Source: Rugosimonospora africana (GTDB lineage: Bacteria > Actinomycetota > Actinomycetes > Mycobacteriales > Micromonosporaceae). From it: 64,000 nt of DNA. The stretch spans positions 56,509 through 120,508 of the forward strand of contig NZ_BONZ01000064.1 of assembly GCF_016862975.1 (NCBI RefSeq), given 5' to 3'. Within the stretch, counting starts at the first letter, position 1; each line of letters starts with the position of its first letter. Below the pieces are notes generated by a model. It saw nothing but the letters and a program-made list of their open reading frames with translations, made no database searches and was not told the origin of the DNA. Below, in pieces: positions 1 to 7,878 of this stretch. The position numbers and the translations under genes were made by a program.

Positions 1-2
1 TC

Positions 3-527
3 GGGGTGTTCTCCCGGGCGGTTCAGAAGATTCTCGGCGCGCAGCTACTGACTGATCTGTCCGGCTTTGTCGCCGCGCTCGACAGCACCTTCGGCGGGTT
101 CCGCGAGCGTGCCGAGCAGACGTACCGCATCCTCCAGGACCGCGAGACGGCCTTCCTGGTCGTGGCGGCGCCGGAGCCGGATGCCATCCGGGAGGCCGGA
201 TACTTCGCCGGGCGGCTGGCCGAGCAGCGCATGCCGCTGCACGGACTGATTCTCAACCGGGTGCACCGGATCGCCGCGCCCGAGCTCTCGCCGGAACAGA
301 GCTTGGCCGCGGCTGCCGAGCTGGACGTCGAGGGGGGCAGCCCGCTGACCGCGGACGCCCTGCGGGTCCACGCGGCGCTGGCCGAACAGGTGGTACGGGA
401 GGCGGAGGTGTCGGCACGCTTCACCGTCCACCACCCGGGGGTACCGGTGGTACCCGTCGCGGCACAGCCCGCCGATGTCCATGACCTCGACGGGCTGCGC
501 GCTATAGGCACTTCTCTAGCTGGCTGA
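3..527 (+). CDS. ArsA/GET3-like anion-transporting ATPase, C-terminal part (cut by left edge)
   Basis: The frame is open from the first bases, so the true start lies outside the window and only about 174 C-terminal residues are visible. The segment VVAAPEPDAIREAGYF, followed by a long helical stretch with LILNRVH, is typical of the second half of ArsA-type P-loop ATPases; the Walker A loop must lie upstream. In actinobacteria a pair of such ATPases sits next to whiB4/wblA (Rv3679-Rv3680 in M. tuberculosis), and the next gene here is exactly that regulator. The stop codon overlaps the convergent wblA stop by 12 bp. The substrate is unknown; arsenite transport is not implied. Confidence 0.85.
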   Translation, partial: GVFSRAVQKILGAQLLTDLSGFVAALDSTFGGFRERAEQTYRILQDRETAFLVVAAPEPDAIREAGYFAGRLAEQRMPLHGLILNRVHRIAAPELSPEQSLAAAAELDVEGGSPLTADALRVHAALAEQVVREAEVSARFTVHHPGVPVVPVAAQPADVHDLDGLRAIGTSLAG

Positions 528-815
528 CACCAGTTCCTTGTCCCGGTCCTTGGAGAGCGCGGCCTCGAACATCTTGCGCCAGCTGGCAACCTGCGGGTGA
601 CGGCGCAGCAGCGCGCGGCGCTCCCGCTCGGTCATGCCACCCCACACCCCGAACTCGATGCGGTTGTCGAGCGCGTCTGCGAGGCACTCGTACCGCACCG
701 GGCAGCTGCGGCAGATGCGCTTAGCCACATTCTGCTCGGCCCCCTGGACGAACAACGCGTCCGGATTTCCATTCCGGCACGCCGCCTGGCTGGGCCAGTC
801 AGCAATCATCCCCAT
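516..815 (-). CDS. wblA: WhiB-family iron-sulfur regulator, WblA/WhiB4 type
   Basis: The product is a 99-residue cytoplasmic redox-responsive DNA-binding protein. Four cysteines at residues 13, 35, 38 and 44 (C-X21-C-X2-C-X5-C) would ligate the 4Fe-4S cluster. They are followed by the family turn GVWGG (56-60) and a basic tail RERRALLRR. ATG at 815 is chosen because a G-rich Shine-Dalgarno lies about 10 bases upstream; an in-frame ATG at 809 is possible. A longer upstream frame would add about 49 unconserved residues. The position between an ArsA-like ATPase and a class A PBP matches whiB4 (Rv3681c). By family, WblA/WhiB4 links oxidative state to development or antioxidant gene control. Confidence 0.95.
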   Translation of the reverse strand: MGMIADWPSQAACRNGNPDALFVQGAEQNVAKRICRSCPVRYECLADALDNRIEFGVWGGMTERERRALLRRHPQVASWRKMFEAALSKDRDKELVSAS

Positions 816-1218
816 CTGTGCACGTCCCCCCTTGTGCTCCCCCCGATCCGCCAGGTCGTCCCCGTCCGCGCTCCCCCGGGCCGCAGTGGAGTACCCCCAG
901 ACACTCACCGACGGACCTGGACCGGAAACGCGGAGAGCGTCCACCAGGCGGCGTGCCCTCAACTCCGAGGGCAGCGTTCTTGCGTTGCCGAATCATCATG
1001 CTCCGTAGTCACACGATTACGCAACGTCGTCGGCGAAATTCGCCAACCGGGACACAGGCCCCATAGCCCATGGCCCAGAGCTGTTGGTCTTGGTACATCC
1101 ACGTGCCATACCCGGGAACTGTCCCCATCCACCCACCCGAAGGTGGACAATCTCCGTAGCGATCGAGCAATCAAGGAAGCAGAAGGGACAACCGGACACC
1201 CAGGTTCGCGCGTTTAGC
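816..1218. other. Divergent intergenic region between wblA and ponA, no gene
   Basis: About 400 bp separate the divergent starts of wblA and ponA, before the ponA leader hairpin. I find no open frame with convincing coding character. Both promoters must lie here, but I cannot assign clear -35/-10 pairs. Confidence 0.5.
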
Positions 1219-1261
1219 ACAACGAGGCCGCGTCCGGCAGGACGCGGGCCAAATTCGTTGT
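1219..1261 (+). promoter_or_regulatory. Structured leader hairpin before ponA
   Basis: An inverted repeat folds into one long stem. ACAACGA (1219-1225) pairs with TCGTTGT (1255-1261), GGCC (1226-1229) with GGCC (1247-1250), and GCGTCC (1230-1235) with GGACGC (1240-1245). The loop is GGCA, with a one-base bulge and a four-base asymmetric AAAT loop. This gives 17 base pairs ending 26 bases before the ponA start. No U-tract follows, so a simple terminator is unlikely. It may be an RNA control element or, as DNA, a regulator site. Confidence 0.55.
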
Positions 1262-1287
1262 TCGCGTACCCTGAGGCGGTGAACCGG

Positions 1288-3741
1288 ATGCGTATACGTG
1301 ATCGCAACCCGCTGTCCAATGCCACGGCTCTTCTCATCTGTGGCCTACTAGCTGGGGTTGTGGTCGCGGCTGCCGCTTTCCCGGCGGTGGCCATGTCCGG
1401 GCTCGCCGCCAAGGCGGGGGCGGACGGATTCGACAGCCTTCCGACCGAGCTGACCGTGGCGCAGTCACCACAGGTCAGCTATTTGTATGCTTCTGACCAT
1501 AAAACGCTCATTGCGGCCTTCTACGACGAAAACCGGCGAGACGTTACGGCTTCGCAAATCGCGCCGGTCATGCTGCAGGCGATCGTCTCGGCCGAAGACA
1601 TGCGCTTCTACCAGCACCACGGCGTGGACGTGAAGGGCGTCGCCCGGGCGATGGTCGCCAACCAGAAGTCCGGCGAGACCGAGCAGGGCGCGTCGACGCT
1701 GACCATGCAGTACGTGCGGCAGGCGATCGAATATTCGGCGTCCACGCCCCAGGAGGTCGTCGACGCGACCTCGGACACCCCGGGCCGCAAGCTCCGGGAG
1801 ATGAAGATCGCGCTCTCCCTGGAGAAGAAGCTCACCAAGCAGCAGATCCTCGACCGGTACCTGAACATCGCCCCGTTCGGTAACGGCGCCTACGGCATCT
1901 ACGCCGCCGCCGAGGTGTACTTCAACGAGACGCCGGACAAGTTGACGCTTGACCAGGCAGCGCTGCTGGCCGGCCTGGTGAAGGCGCCCACCGCGTTCGA
2001 CCCGGTGACCACCAGCGGTCGCCCGCAGTCACTGCTCCGGCGCACGTACGTGCTGAACAACATGGTCAAGATGGGCTACATCACGCAGGCCCAGGCCAAC
2101 ACGGCGAACAAGGCCGAGCTCAAGCTCGCCGACAAGTCGACGCCCAACGGCTGCACCAGCGTGGTCAAGCCCGAGTGGGGCTTCTTCTGCGACTACTTCT
2201 ACCGCTGGTGGCTTCAGCAGCCCGCGTTCGGTGCCGACGAGTACGAGCGTGCCGAGCACCTCAAGACCGGCGGCTACTCGATCTACGCCTCGCTGGACGT
2301 CGGCGCGCAGGCCGACGCGATGAAGAACGTGAACACCCAGGCGAAGGGCCTTCCGAAGAAGTCGGACGCGTTGATGGTGGCCGGGGTGGAGCCGGGCACC
2401 GGGCACATCAAGGTGATGGCGGTCAACCGCACGTACAGCAACGACCAGAGCGGCAACGGGCTCAGTACCGATCCCCATAAACACGGGCAAAAGGGTAACT
2501 ATCCGAATACCACGGTGCCGCTGCTCGGCGCTCCCGATCAGCCGGGCGGATACCAGTTCGGTTCGACCTTCAAGATGTTCACCATGCTCACGGCGCTCCA
2601 ACAGGGCGTACCGCTGTCCCGAACGATCGACACGACGAACCCCTACAAGTCGCACTTCATCGTCGGGTCGGGGCCGGCAGCCTGTCCGGGCACCAACTAC
2701 TACTGCCCGACCAACGACTCGAAGGACGAAGTCGGCCCGTACAACATGTGGACCGGGTTCGGCGCCTCGATCAACACCTACTTCGTCCCGCTGGAGGAGC
2801 AGGTCGGCGCGCAGAACGTCGTCGCCATGGCGCAGAACCTCGGCATCACGTTCTCCGGCAACAAGAACACCGAGGGCACCGACGCGTACTTCGCGACGCA
2901 CGGAGCCGACCAGTGGGGCGCGTTCACGCTGGGTGTCGCCGCGGTCAGCCCGCTCGAGATGGCCAACGCGTACGCGGCGGTGGCCGCCGACGGCAACTAC
3001 TGCGAACCGCTGCCGGTCGACGAGATCCACGAGTTCAACGGCACCAAGCTCGACGCCGGCAACCCCCGCTGCCGCCAGGCCGTCGACCCCGACGTGGCCC
3101 GCGCGGCCACCGACGCGGCCCGGTGCCCGGTCGGTGACCAGGGCTTCTACGGTGGTTGCAACGGTCACGCGACCGCGTCGCCGACCCGGAGCATCGTGCC
3201 CCACAAGTACCAGATCGCCGGCAAGACCGGCACGACGGACAACGACCGCACCGCGGCGCTGATCACGATGACCAAGCAGTTGGCCGTCGCGGGCATCGTC
3301 GCCGACCCGGACAACTCGGATACCCACGGGTACAGCCACACCCAGGTCAACCTGGCGGTGCAGCACACGCTCGCCGACTACATGCAGGGCAAGCCGGCGG
3401 TCAACTTCACCAAGGAGACCGAACACACCGCGTACGGTCAGCGGCAGAGCATCCCGAGCGTGAAGTGCCAGTCGCCGAACGCGGCGACCACGCGGCTCGA
3501 GAACGCCGGCTTCGCTGTGCACGTCGGTTCGAAGCCGGTGGCCTCCAGCTGCCCGGCCGGTACCGTCGCCAGCACCACCCCGAGCGGCAGCACCTCCAAG
3601 GGCGGCCCGATCACCCTGAACATCAGTGCGGGACCGGGCGGCCAGCAGAACCCGCCCCCCGGGCAGGGCACGGGGCAGGGCAATCCGCCGGGCTGCATCC
3701 CGATTCTGGGGAAGAACTGCCCGCCCGGCGGCCGGCACTGA
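1288..3741 (+). CDS. ponA: Bifunctional class A penicillin-binding protein with PASTA domain
   Basis: An 817-residue peptidoglycan synthase joining transglycosylase and transpeptidase activity outside the membrane. It has a short cytoplasmic N-terminus, one membrane anchor at about 15-37, and a GT51 domain with the catalytic Glu at 103 in AEDMRFYQHHGVD, followed by QGASTLTMQ. The transpeptidase has SxxK as STFK (Ser426, Lys429), SIN, and KTG at 646-648. A C-terminal PASTA repeat (about 730-790) is followed by a Gly/Pro-rich tail. ATG 1288 has GAGG 11 bases upstream; GTG 1279 is an alternative. The frame extends to 1084, but that part shows no homologous features. Gene order equals ponA2 (Rv3682) beside whiB4 and a phosphoesterase. 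Confidence 0.95.
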   Translation: MRIRDRNPLSNATALLICGLLAGVVVAAAAFPAVAMSGLAAKAGADGFDSLPTELTVAQSPQVSYLYASDHKTLIAAFYDENRRDVTASQIAPVMLQAIVSAEDMRFYQHHGVDVKGVARAMVANQKSGETEQGASTLTMQYVRQAIEYSASTPQEVVDATSDTPGRKLREMKIALSLEKKLTKQQILDRYLNIAPFGNGAYGIYAAAEVYFNETPDKLTLDQAALLAGLVKAPTAFDPVTTSGRPQSLLRRTYVLNNMVKMGYITQAQANTANKAELKLADKSTPNGCTSVVKPEWGFFCDYFYRWWLQQPAFGADEYERAEHLKTGGYSIYASLDVGAQADAMKNVNTQAKGLPKKSDALMVAGVEPGTGHIKVMAVNRTYSNDQSGNGLSTDPHKHGQKGNYPNTTVPLLGAPDQPGGYQFGSTFKMFTMLTALQQGVPLSRTIDTTNPYKSHFIVGSGPAACPGTNYYCPTNDSKDEVGPYNMWTGFGASINTYFVPLEEQVGAQNVVAMAQNLGITFSGNKNTEGTDAYFATHGADQWGAFTLGVAAVSPLEMANAYAAVAADGNYCEPLPVDEIHEFNGTKLDAGNPRCRQAVDPDVARAATDAARCPVGDQGFYGGCNGHATASPTRSIVPHKYQIAGKTGTTDNDRTAALITMTKQLAVAGIVADPDNSDTHGYSHTQVNLAVQHTLADYMQGKPAVNFTKETEHTAYGQRQSIPSVKCQSPNAATTRLENAGFAVHVGSKPVASSCPAGTVASTTPSGSTSKGGPITLNISAGPGGQQNPPPGQGTGQGNPPGCIPILGKNCPPGGRH

Positions 3742-3763
3742 CCGGCAGCCGGCGCTGATCAGT

Positions 3764-3809
3764 GGAGCCGGGCTTCGGGGCCGTCTAGGCGACCCCGGAG
3801 CCCGGCTCC
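3764..3809 (+). terminator. Hairpin terminator after ponA
   Basis: A 17-base left arm (3764-3780) pairs with 3793-3809 with a single G-U type mismatch and a 12-base loop, followed by GTCGTTT. It lies between convergent ponA and the YqeY gene and could serve both strands. Confidence 0.7.
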
Positions 3810-3858
3810 GTCGTTTCCGGCTCGCTCGCGCGGCTCCGTCGTTTCGGCCCGCTCGCGC
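3804..3858. repeat. Tandem duplication of about 28 bp
   Basis: Two adjacent copies (3804-3831 and 3832-3858) both begin GGCTCCGTCGTTTC and end CGCTCGCGC, differing by a one-base indel and one substitution. The first copy overlaps the right arm of the terminator stem. Confidence 0.65.
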
Positions 3859-3861
3859 CGC

Positions 3862-4317
3862 TCAGAGGCCCAGCTGGCGGCGTACCTCCGCGGCCACCCG
3901 GCCGCCCTCGGCCCGACCCGCGACCGCGCCCTGAGCCGCCTTCATGGCCTGGCCCATCGCTCCCCGACCGCTGGTGTCCACCCCGGTCAACGCCTGCGCC
4001 ACGATCCCGGTCAGCTCCTCGTCAGACAGCTGGGACGGCAGGTACCCGGTCAGCACGCCCTCCTCGGCGCGCTCACGCTCGGCCTGCTCTGCCCGCCCCG
4101 CGTCCGCGAACGCGGTCGCCGCCTCGCGCCGCTTCTTCGCCTCCCGGGTAAGGACGGCCTGTACCTCGTCCTCGCCGAGTTCCCGCGCCTGATCGCCGGC
4201 GACCTCCGCATTGCGCACCGCGGCCAGCGCCATGCGCAGCGTCGAGGTGACCAGTTCGTCCCGCGCCTTCATCGCGGTGCGCAGATCCGTTTCCAGGCGG
4301 TCCTTGAGCATGCTCAT
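3862..4317 (-). CDS. GatB/YqeY domain protein
   Basis: A 151-residue all-helical protein of the YqeY family: MSMLKDRLETDLRTAMKARD at the N-terminus, then RMALAAVRNAEV and the YLPSQLSDEEL segment. The C-terminal GAMGQAMKAA is the conserved end of this fold, which resembles the tail domain of the GatB amidotransferase subunit. Its biochemical role in bacteria is not settled; binding to tRNA or to a tRNA-handling complex is the usual proposal. ATG 4317 is preceded by GGGGACC. It is divergent from the phosphoesterase gene with only 25 bp between starts, so the two promoters overlap. Confidence 0.9.
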   Translation of the reverse strand: MSMLKDRLETDLRTAMKARDELVTSTLRMALAAVRNAEVAGDQARELGEDEVQAVLTREAKKRREAATAFADAGRAEQAERERAEEGVLTGYLPSQLSDEELTGIVAQALTGVDTSGRGAMGQAMKAAQGAVAGRAEGGRVAAEVRRQLGL

Positions 4318-4342
4318 GGTCCCCGAAACTACCCTTAGCAGC

Positions 4343-5230
4343 ATGCGCACGCGTACTGCATTAAGGTTCGTGACCGCCACGGCGGCGTTGGGAGCCGGGA
4401 CACTGGCCTACGCCTCGCTGATCGAGCGGAACATGTTCACCCTGCGCCGGTTCGACGTGCCGGTGCTCGCGCCGGACGCCGAGCCGCTGCGCCTGCTGCA
4501 CATCTCCGACCTGCACATGACCCCGGGGCAGCGGCGCAAGCAGGACTGGGTGGCCGCGCTCGCCGTGGCGACCGACCCGGACCTGGTCGTGACGACCGGG
4601 GACAACATGGCCCACCCGGACGCGGTGGCCGGCGTCACCCGGGCGCTCGAGCCGCTGATGGACCGGCCGGGGGCCTTCGTCTTCGGCTCCAACGACTACC
4701 GCGGGCCGGTGTTCAAGAACCCCTTCGGGTACTTCAAGAAGGACCGGGAGTACGTCCAGGGGGTCGAGCTGCCGTCCGAGGACCTGCGGGCGGCCCTGGT
4801 AGCGGCGGGCTGGGCGGACCTGAACAACGCCCGGACGGTACTGAAGGCGGGTGGCCGGACGGTCGAACTGGCGGGCGTGGACGACCCGCACATCGGCCGG
4901 GACAGCTACCGGCATGCTCCGCTGGCGGACGCGGACCTGCACATCGGGCTCACCCACTCGCCGGAGCCGTCGGTGCTGTCCGACATGGCGGCGGACGGGT
5001 TCTCGCTGCTGCTGGCCGGTCACACGCACGGTGGGCAGGTGCGGGTACCCGGGGTGGGCGCACTGGTCTCCAACTGTGGGCTGGACCGCCGGATGGCTCG
5101 GGGACTGCACCGCTGGCCGGGTTCGGACGCCTGGCTGCACGTGTCGGCGGGCCTGGGTACCCACCCGACGGCCCCGGTACGGTTTGCCTGCCGACCGGAG
5201 GCGTCGCTGCTCACGCTGATCCCCCGGTAG
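4343..5230 (+). CDS. Membrane-anchored calcineurin-like metallophosphoesterase
   Basis: The 295-residue protein begins with a hydrophobic segment (about 6-22), probably an anchor. The metallophosphoesterase motifs follow in order: HISDLHM (D-x-H), VTTGDNMAH (GD), GSNDYRG in place of the usual GNHD, LTHSPEP, and AGHTHGGQ. All expected metal ligands are visible except that His of GNHD is replaced by Asn in GSND, a variant common in this subfamily. The gene follows ponA as Rv3683 follows ponA2. No strong Shine-Dalgarno precedes ATG 4343, and TACCCT lies about 8 bases upstream, so a leaderless mRNA is plausible. The physiological substrate is unknown. Confidence 0.92.
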   Translation: MRTRTALRFVTATAALGAGTLAYASLIERNMFTLRRFDVPVLAPDAEPLRLLHISDLHMTPGQRRKQDWVAALAVATDPDLVVTTGDNMAHPDAVAGVTRALEPLMDRPGAFVFGSNDYRGPVFKNPFGYFKKDREYVQGVELPSEDLRAALVAAGWADLNNARTVLKAGGRTVELAGVDDPHIGRDSYRHAPLADADLHIGLTHSPEPSVLSDMAADGFSLLLAGHTHGGQVRVPGVGALVSNCGLDRRMARGLHRWPGSDAWLHVSAGLGTHPTAPVRFACRPEASLLTLIPR

Positions 5231-5320
5231 CCCGGGTAGCTGGTGGCCCGGGTGACGTCGGGTTAGCGGAGGCCCCTGTTTCCCGCGCCGTACCGGTCAG
5301 CTACTATTGCCCGGCACGCT

Positions 5321-5394
<74 letters not shown>

Positions 5395-5409
5395 CAGAGC
5401 AGAGCAGCA

Positions 5410-5450
5410 GATCAGGGCCGGTCTCCCAGAACAGGGAACCGGCCCTGATC
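5410..5450 (+). terminator. Terminator hairpin downstream of tRNA-Pro
   Basis: A perfect 13-bp stem, GATCAGGGCCGGT (5410-5422) with its complement (5438-5450). A further TCCC/GGGA pairing closes a six-base loop inside it. It lies 15 bases past the tRNA. Confidence 0.75.
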
Positions 5451-6191
5451 ATGTTCTAGAAGCCATTGGGAGACGTTTGGGAGACGATCTTGCCGGGTCA
5501 CTCTCCGACCTCCGCCCGCGCTTCGACAGCCGCCGGTCTAGGTCCGTCACCGGGGAGCCGGGAGCGGGCGCCCAGCGGGCATCCAGCGCGGCCGGACACA
5601 GCCCGGTCAGGCTGTCTAGGAGCTGAGTCCGCATCGCGGCCGTGGCTCGCGAGTACGCACCCGGTCGGTACGAGCTGAAAGGCAGCGCCTTCACCAGCCC
5701 GTTCCTCCGCTGCACACCGTTCACGTTCAACGATGCCTCCGCCGGCATGCTCGACGACGACACCGGCTTTCGCTGCCTCGCCTCAGTGGAAAGCATCCGC
5801 GAGCTATCGAAGGGCCGGCAGAAGGTCCCAACCGGCCGGCTGACTGTTGTCTCATCACACGTCGAGCCAGCAACCTTCCGACTGTCGGCTGCACGGTTCC
5901 TCGCGGTTTCGTGCAGGACGAGGCTGTCTATTACGACGGTTCAGAGTCGGATTCGGTTGCGCCGGTTGCTGTACTTCGCGGCCGTACGCACGCTAGCGTC
6001 GCTTCCGCTGGCTTGTTTCGTTGCTCTCCGCGCTCGGGCGCTGGAGGGGCGCGGAGCGCTCACTCTGCGTCTACCGACGCTGCCATCTGTCGGCGCTGCG
6101 TCGTCACCACGGCGCATTCAACGCGACGGCACTCGGCCGTACGGCCCGCGCGGCATACCTACCGGCCAGGCAAGTTGCACGACAAGCGCGG
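5451..6191. other. Gene-poor strip after tRNA-Pro
   Basis: This stretch begins with a direct repeat, TTGGGAGACG twice (5466-5475 and 5477-5486). It then holds only short open frames on both strands without family motifs or consistent codon bias. The longest, running plus-strand from 5642, has no Shine-Dalgarno and an Arg/Ser-rich product. It looks like decayed or non-coding accessory DNA. Confidence 0.5.
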
Positions 6192-6530
6192 TCAGCGGTT
6201 CCAAGGCAAGCGGGGCAAGGAATCGCGTTTGACAGCATGCAACATCGAAGCCTTAGAAACGTCAGGCAGGTCGGACTGCAGACGGGTGAGCGCGGACCTT
6301 TGCATGAGTACACCGCCCCAGTTCAGAACCCATAACGAAGGTATGACGGCGAGCGGAATCGGCCACGGGAAGTGATTCGTGACGGCGATCCAAGCCAGGA
6401 TCAACGCGACGCCCAACACAGCGACCGGAATCGCGCAGGCATCGAGTCGGGTTCCTCGCACCAGCATGGGATAAGCGGCATGCCGCTTAAGTGAATCCTC
6501 CCAGTCCGCTGGCTGCTCGTCTTGGAGCAC
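6192..6530 (-). CDS. Small two-helix membrane protein, unknown
   Basis: I do not recognise the family. The 112-residue product starts at GTG 6530 (TGAGG six bases upstream) with a polar N-terminus containing DWEDSLKRHAAYP. Two hydrophobic segments follow (about 32-51 and 55-70, the latter rich in Pro/Trp), then a basic tail. The frame runs further upstream to 6926, but that part reads through the GC-rich dispersed repeat and is not convincing. It lies in a run of minus-strand membrane-protein genes (6.2-8.7 kb), suggesting a small cassette of exported or membrane proteins in an accessory strip. Confidence 0.4.
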   Translation of the reverse strand: MLQDEQPADWEDSLKRHAAYPMLVRGTRLDACAIPVAVLGVALILAWIAVTNHFPWPIPLAVIPSLWVLNWGGVLMQRSALTRLQSDLPDVSKASMLHAVKRDSLPRLPWNR

Positions 6531-6683
6531 GAGGGCCTCACCCCGAGGGTCGCCGAGGACGCCCGTTCGACGCCAGCCCCGAACCGGAGCCCACGGCTGA
6601 TCTTTCAGCAAGCGCCGGCTGGAGCACAAGCGGATGGTTCTCGTACTCGCGATGTCGGCGTTGCGGAAGACCGGCAAGATCCA

Positions 6684-6738
6684 GCCTCCGGCCCTACGGA
6701 CCCGGATCACGCCTCCGGCGGCCAGGACTGCTCGCCCT
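6684..6738. repeat. Dispersed GC-rich repeat, copy A
   Basis: 55 bp running from GCCTCCGGCCCTACG to CTGCTCGCCCT. It matches copy B (7805-7857) at nearly every base apart from two one-base indels and two or three substitutions, and contains the core GCCTCCGGC twice. Confidence 0.75.
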
Positions 6739-6981
6739 GGACCCCAGCGCTCCGGGAAGCTCCGACGACGGCTCACCAGTGACGCACCAAAGGCAACCAG
6801 ACCGCGCCACCGGGAGGCCGGCACCCACGCGGGGGCCGCACCCTTACGGCATGCAGTGGGAGCGAGATGGGAGCAGATCTTGATAACAGCCGTCGCGGGA
6901 ACCTCGCCAGATGAATGACCACCCACGCTCCGACCAGCGCGAACGCCCAGGCGGCCAGGTCGATCACGGATCAGTACCTAA

Positions 6982-6996
6982 TTCGGGACGAAGAGG
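6982..6996. repeat. 15-bp copy of the tRNA-Pro anticodon region (possible att relic)
   Basis: TTCGGGACGAAGAGG is identical to 5353-5367, the anticodon loop, 3' anticodon stem and start of the variable loop of tRNA-Pro. The flanks differ on both sides. It may mark the far end of a former integration at the tRNA. Confidence 0.45.
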
Positions 6997-7063
6997 GCGC
7001 TACCGACATCGGGCAACGCTGGGTTCGGAACGGAGACTGGGAAGCTCCTGGCGCGGGGCTGGC

Positions 7064-7440
7064 CTAGATGGTCTTCGACTCCGGCGAGACGAGTTCGAAC
7101 CCATCGCCGATCAAGCCGGCGTGGCGGTCCTGGAGCCACAGCTCGCCATCACGGCCACGGAAGCTGATCTCATCGGTCAGAACGCGCTCATCCATCAGGT
7201 GGGTCACGTGGATCTCATAATCACCACGATCGTCGACGTGCACCACCATCTTCAGGCTCTCAATGCCCTGGCTGCCCACGCGCCGGTAGGTCTTTGCCTG
7301 ATACACGTCCAATGGTCGCACGCGGTAATCACTCTTCGACGCGGCGTCGACGACCGGACCGCGCCTCCGGCGGGTAGGAGTCTCCGCTCGGCCAGCAAAC
7401 GGCGGGCTCGGTCCATCGTGGCTAGCGAGGAGGCAGCCAC
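7064..7440 (-). pseudogene. Probable frameshifted gene, unknown product
   Basis: The C-terminal part (about residues 40-125, frame ending at 7064) looks protein-like: SDYRVRPLDVYQAKTYRRVG, then KMVVHVDDRGDYEIHVTH and a charged tail. No good start exists in that frame. A plausible N-terminus (MDRARRLLAERRLLPAGGA) lies in another frame from about 7440. The two would join near 7365-7385, exactly where a GCCTCCGGCGG repeat core (7373-7383) sits. I infer an insertion or indel that broke the reading frame; a sequencing error or a genuine short gene with an unseen start are alternatives. Confidence 0.35.
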
Positions 7441-7736
7441 ACCAGGTCGCGCCTGAACTGTCGTCGGATCTCCGCATCCGCGAGGTCAAGCCAGCCGTTG
7501 AGGCGGACCCCGGCCAGACGCAGCAGCACGAGCGAGGCTGCCCACAGAAGCACAGCAGCGAACCAGGGCAGCCAGCGAAGAAAGCTGGACGGATCGCCAG
7601 CCGCGATGAAGCGCCAGATCAACGGGACGGAGCTCCAGAGCAGAATGCAGGCGAAGGCAAGACGCGTGCACCAGACCGCCGCCCAGTAGGCCGGGGCGCG
7701 CCGAACGTCGGGGCCGATGGGAACGATGATCGGCAT
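7422..7736 (-). CDS. Small membrane protein, unknown
   Basis: A 104-residue product from ATG 7736 with two strongly hydrophobic segments (about 17-46 and 53-73) and a short charged C-terminus (DLADAEIRRQFRRDLVWLPPR). No family recognised. Its end overlaps the broken frame at 7064-7440 by 19 bp, which suggests one transcription unit with it. The similarity in kind to the larger membrane protein upstream (7879-8724) suggests a shared function or a remnant of one module. Confidence 0.55.
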   Translation of the reverse strand: MPIIVPIGPDVRRAPAYWAAVWCTRLAFACILLWSSVPLIWRFIAAGDPSSFLRWLPWFAAVLLWAASLVLLRLAGVRLNGWLDLADAEIRRQFRRDLVWLPPR

Positions 7737-7788
7737 GGCCGCAACGTAATGCCCGCGATTCGCGGCCGGTAGTCGACCGAATGGCTGA

Positions 7789-7857
7789 GCCTCCGGCGGG
7801 TGGGGCCTCCGGCCCTACGACCCGGACCACGCCTCCGGCGGCCACACTGCTCGCCCT
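7789..7857. repeat. Dispersed GC-rich repeat, copy B with half-core
   Basis: GCCTCCGGCGGG (7789-7800) is followed directly by the full 53-bp copy B (7805-7857). It fills the gap between two membrane-protein genes. A further core is at 7373-7383. Confidence 0.7.
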
Positions 7858-7878
7858 AATGGAAGCGGGGCCTCGCGC

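Larger units (their letters stand above)
6531..7063. other. Non-coding accessory strip with repeat and relic site
   Basis: No convincing gene. It contains the 55-bp dispersed repeat copy A (6684-6738) and the 15-bp copy of the tRNA-Pro anticodon region (6982-6996). Confidence 0.45.

Noticed and set aside
2029..3738. A 569-codon open frame on the minus strand
   Set aside because: Antisense to the transpeptidase part of ponA; no family features.
5642..6232. A 196-codon plus-strand frame after tRNA-Pro considered as an accessory gene
   Set aside because: No Shine-Dalgarno, no consistent third-position GC and no recognisable fold; kept as non-coding strip.
6911..7456. A plus-strand frame antisense to the broken 7064-7440 gene
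   Set aside because: The minus-strand reading is more protein-like at its C-terminus; the plus-strand N-terminus is Arg/Gly low complexity.
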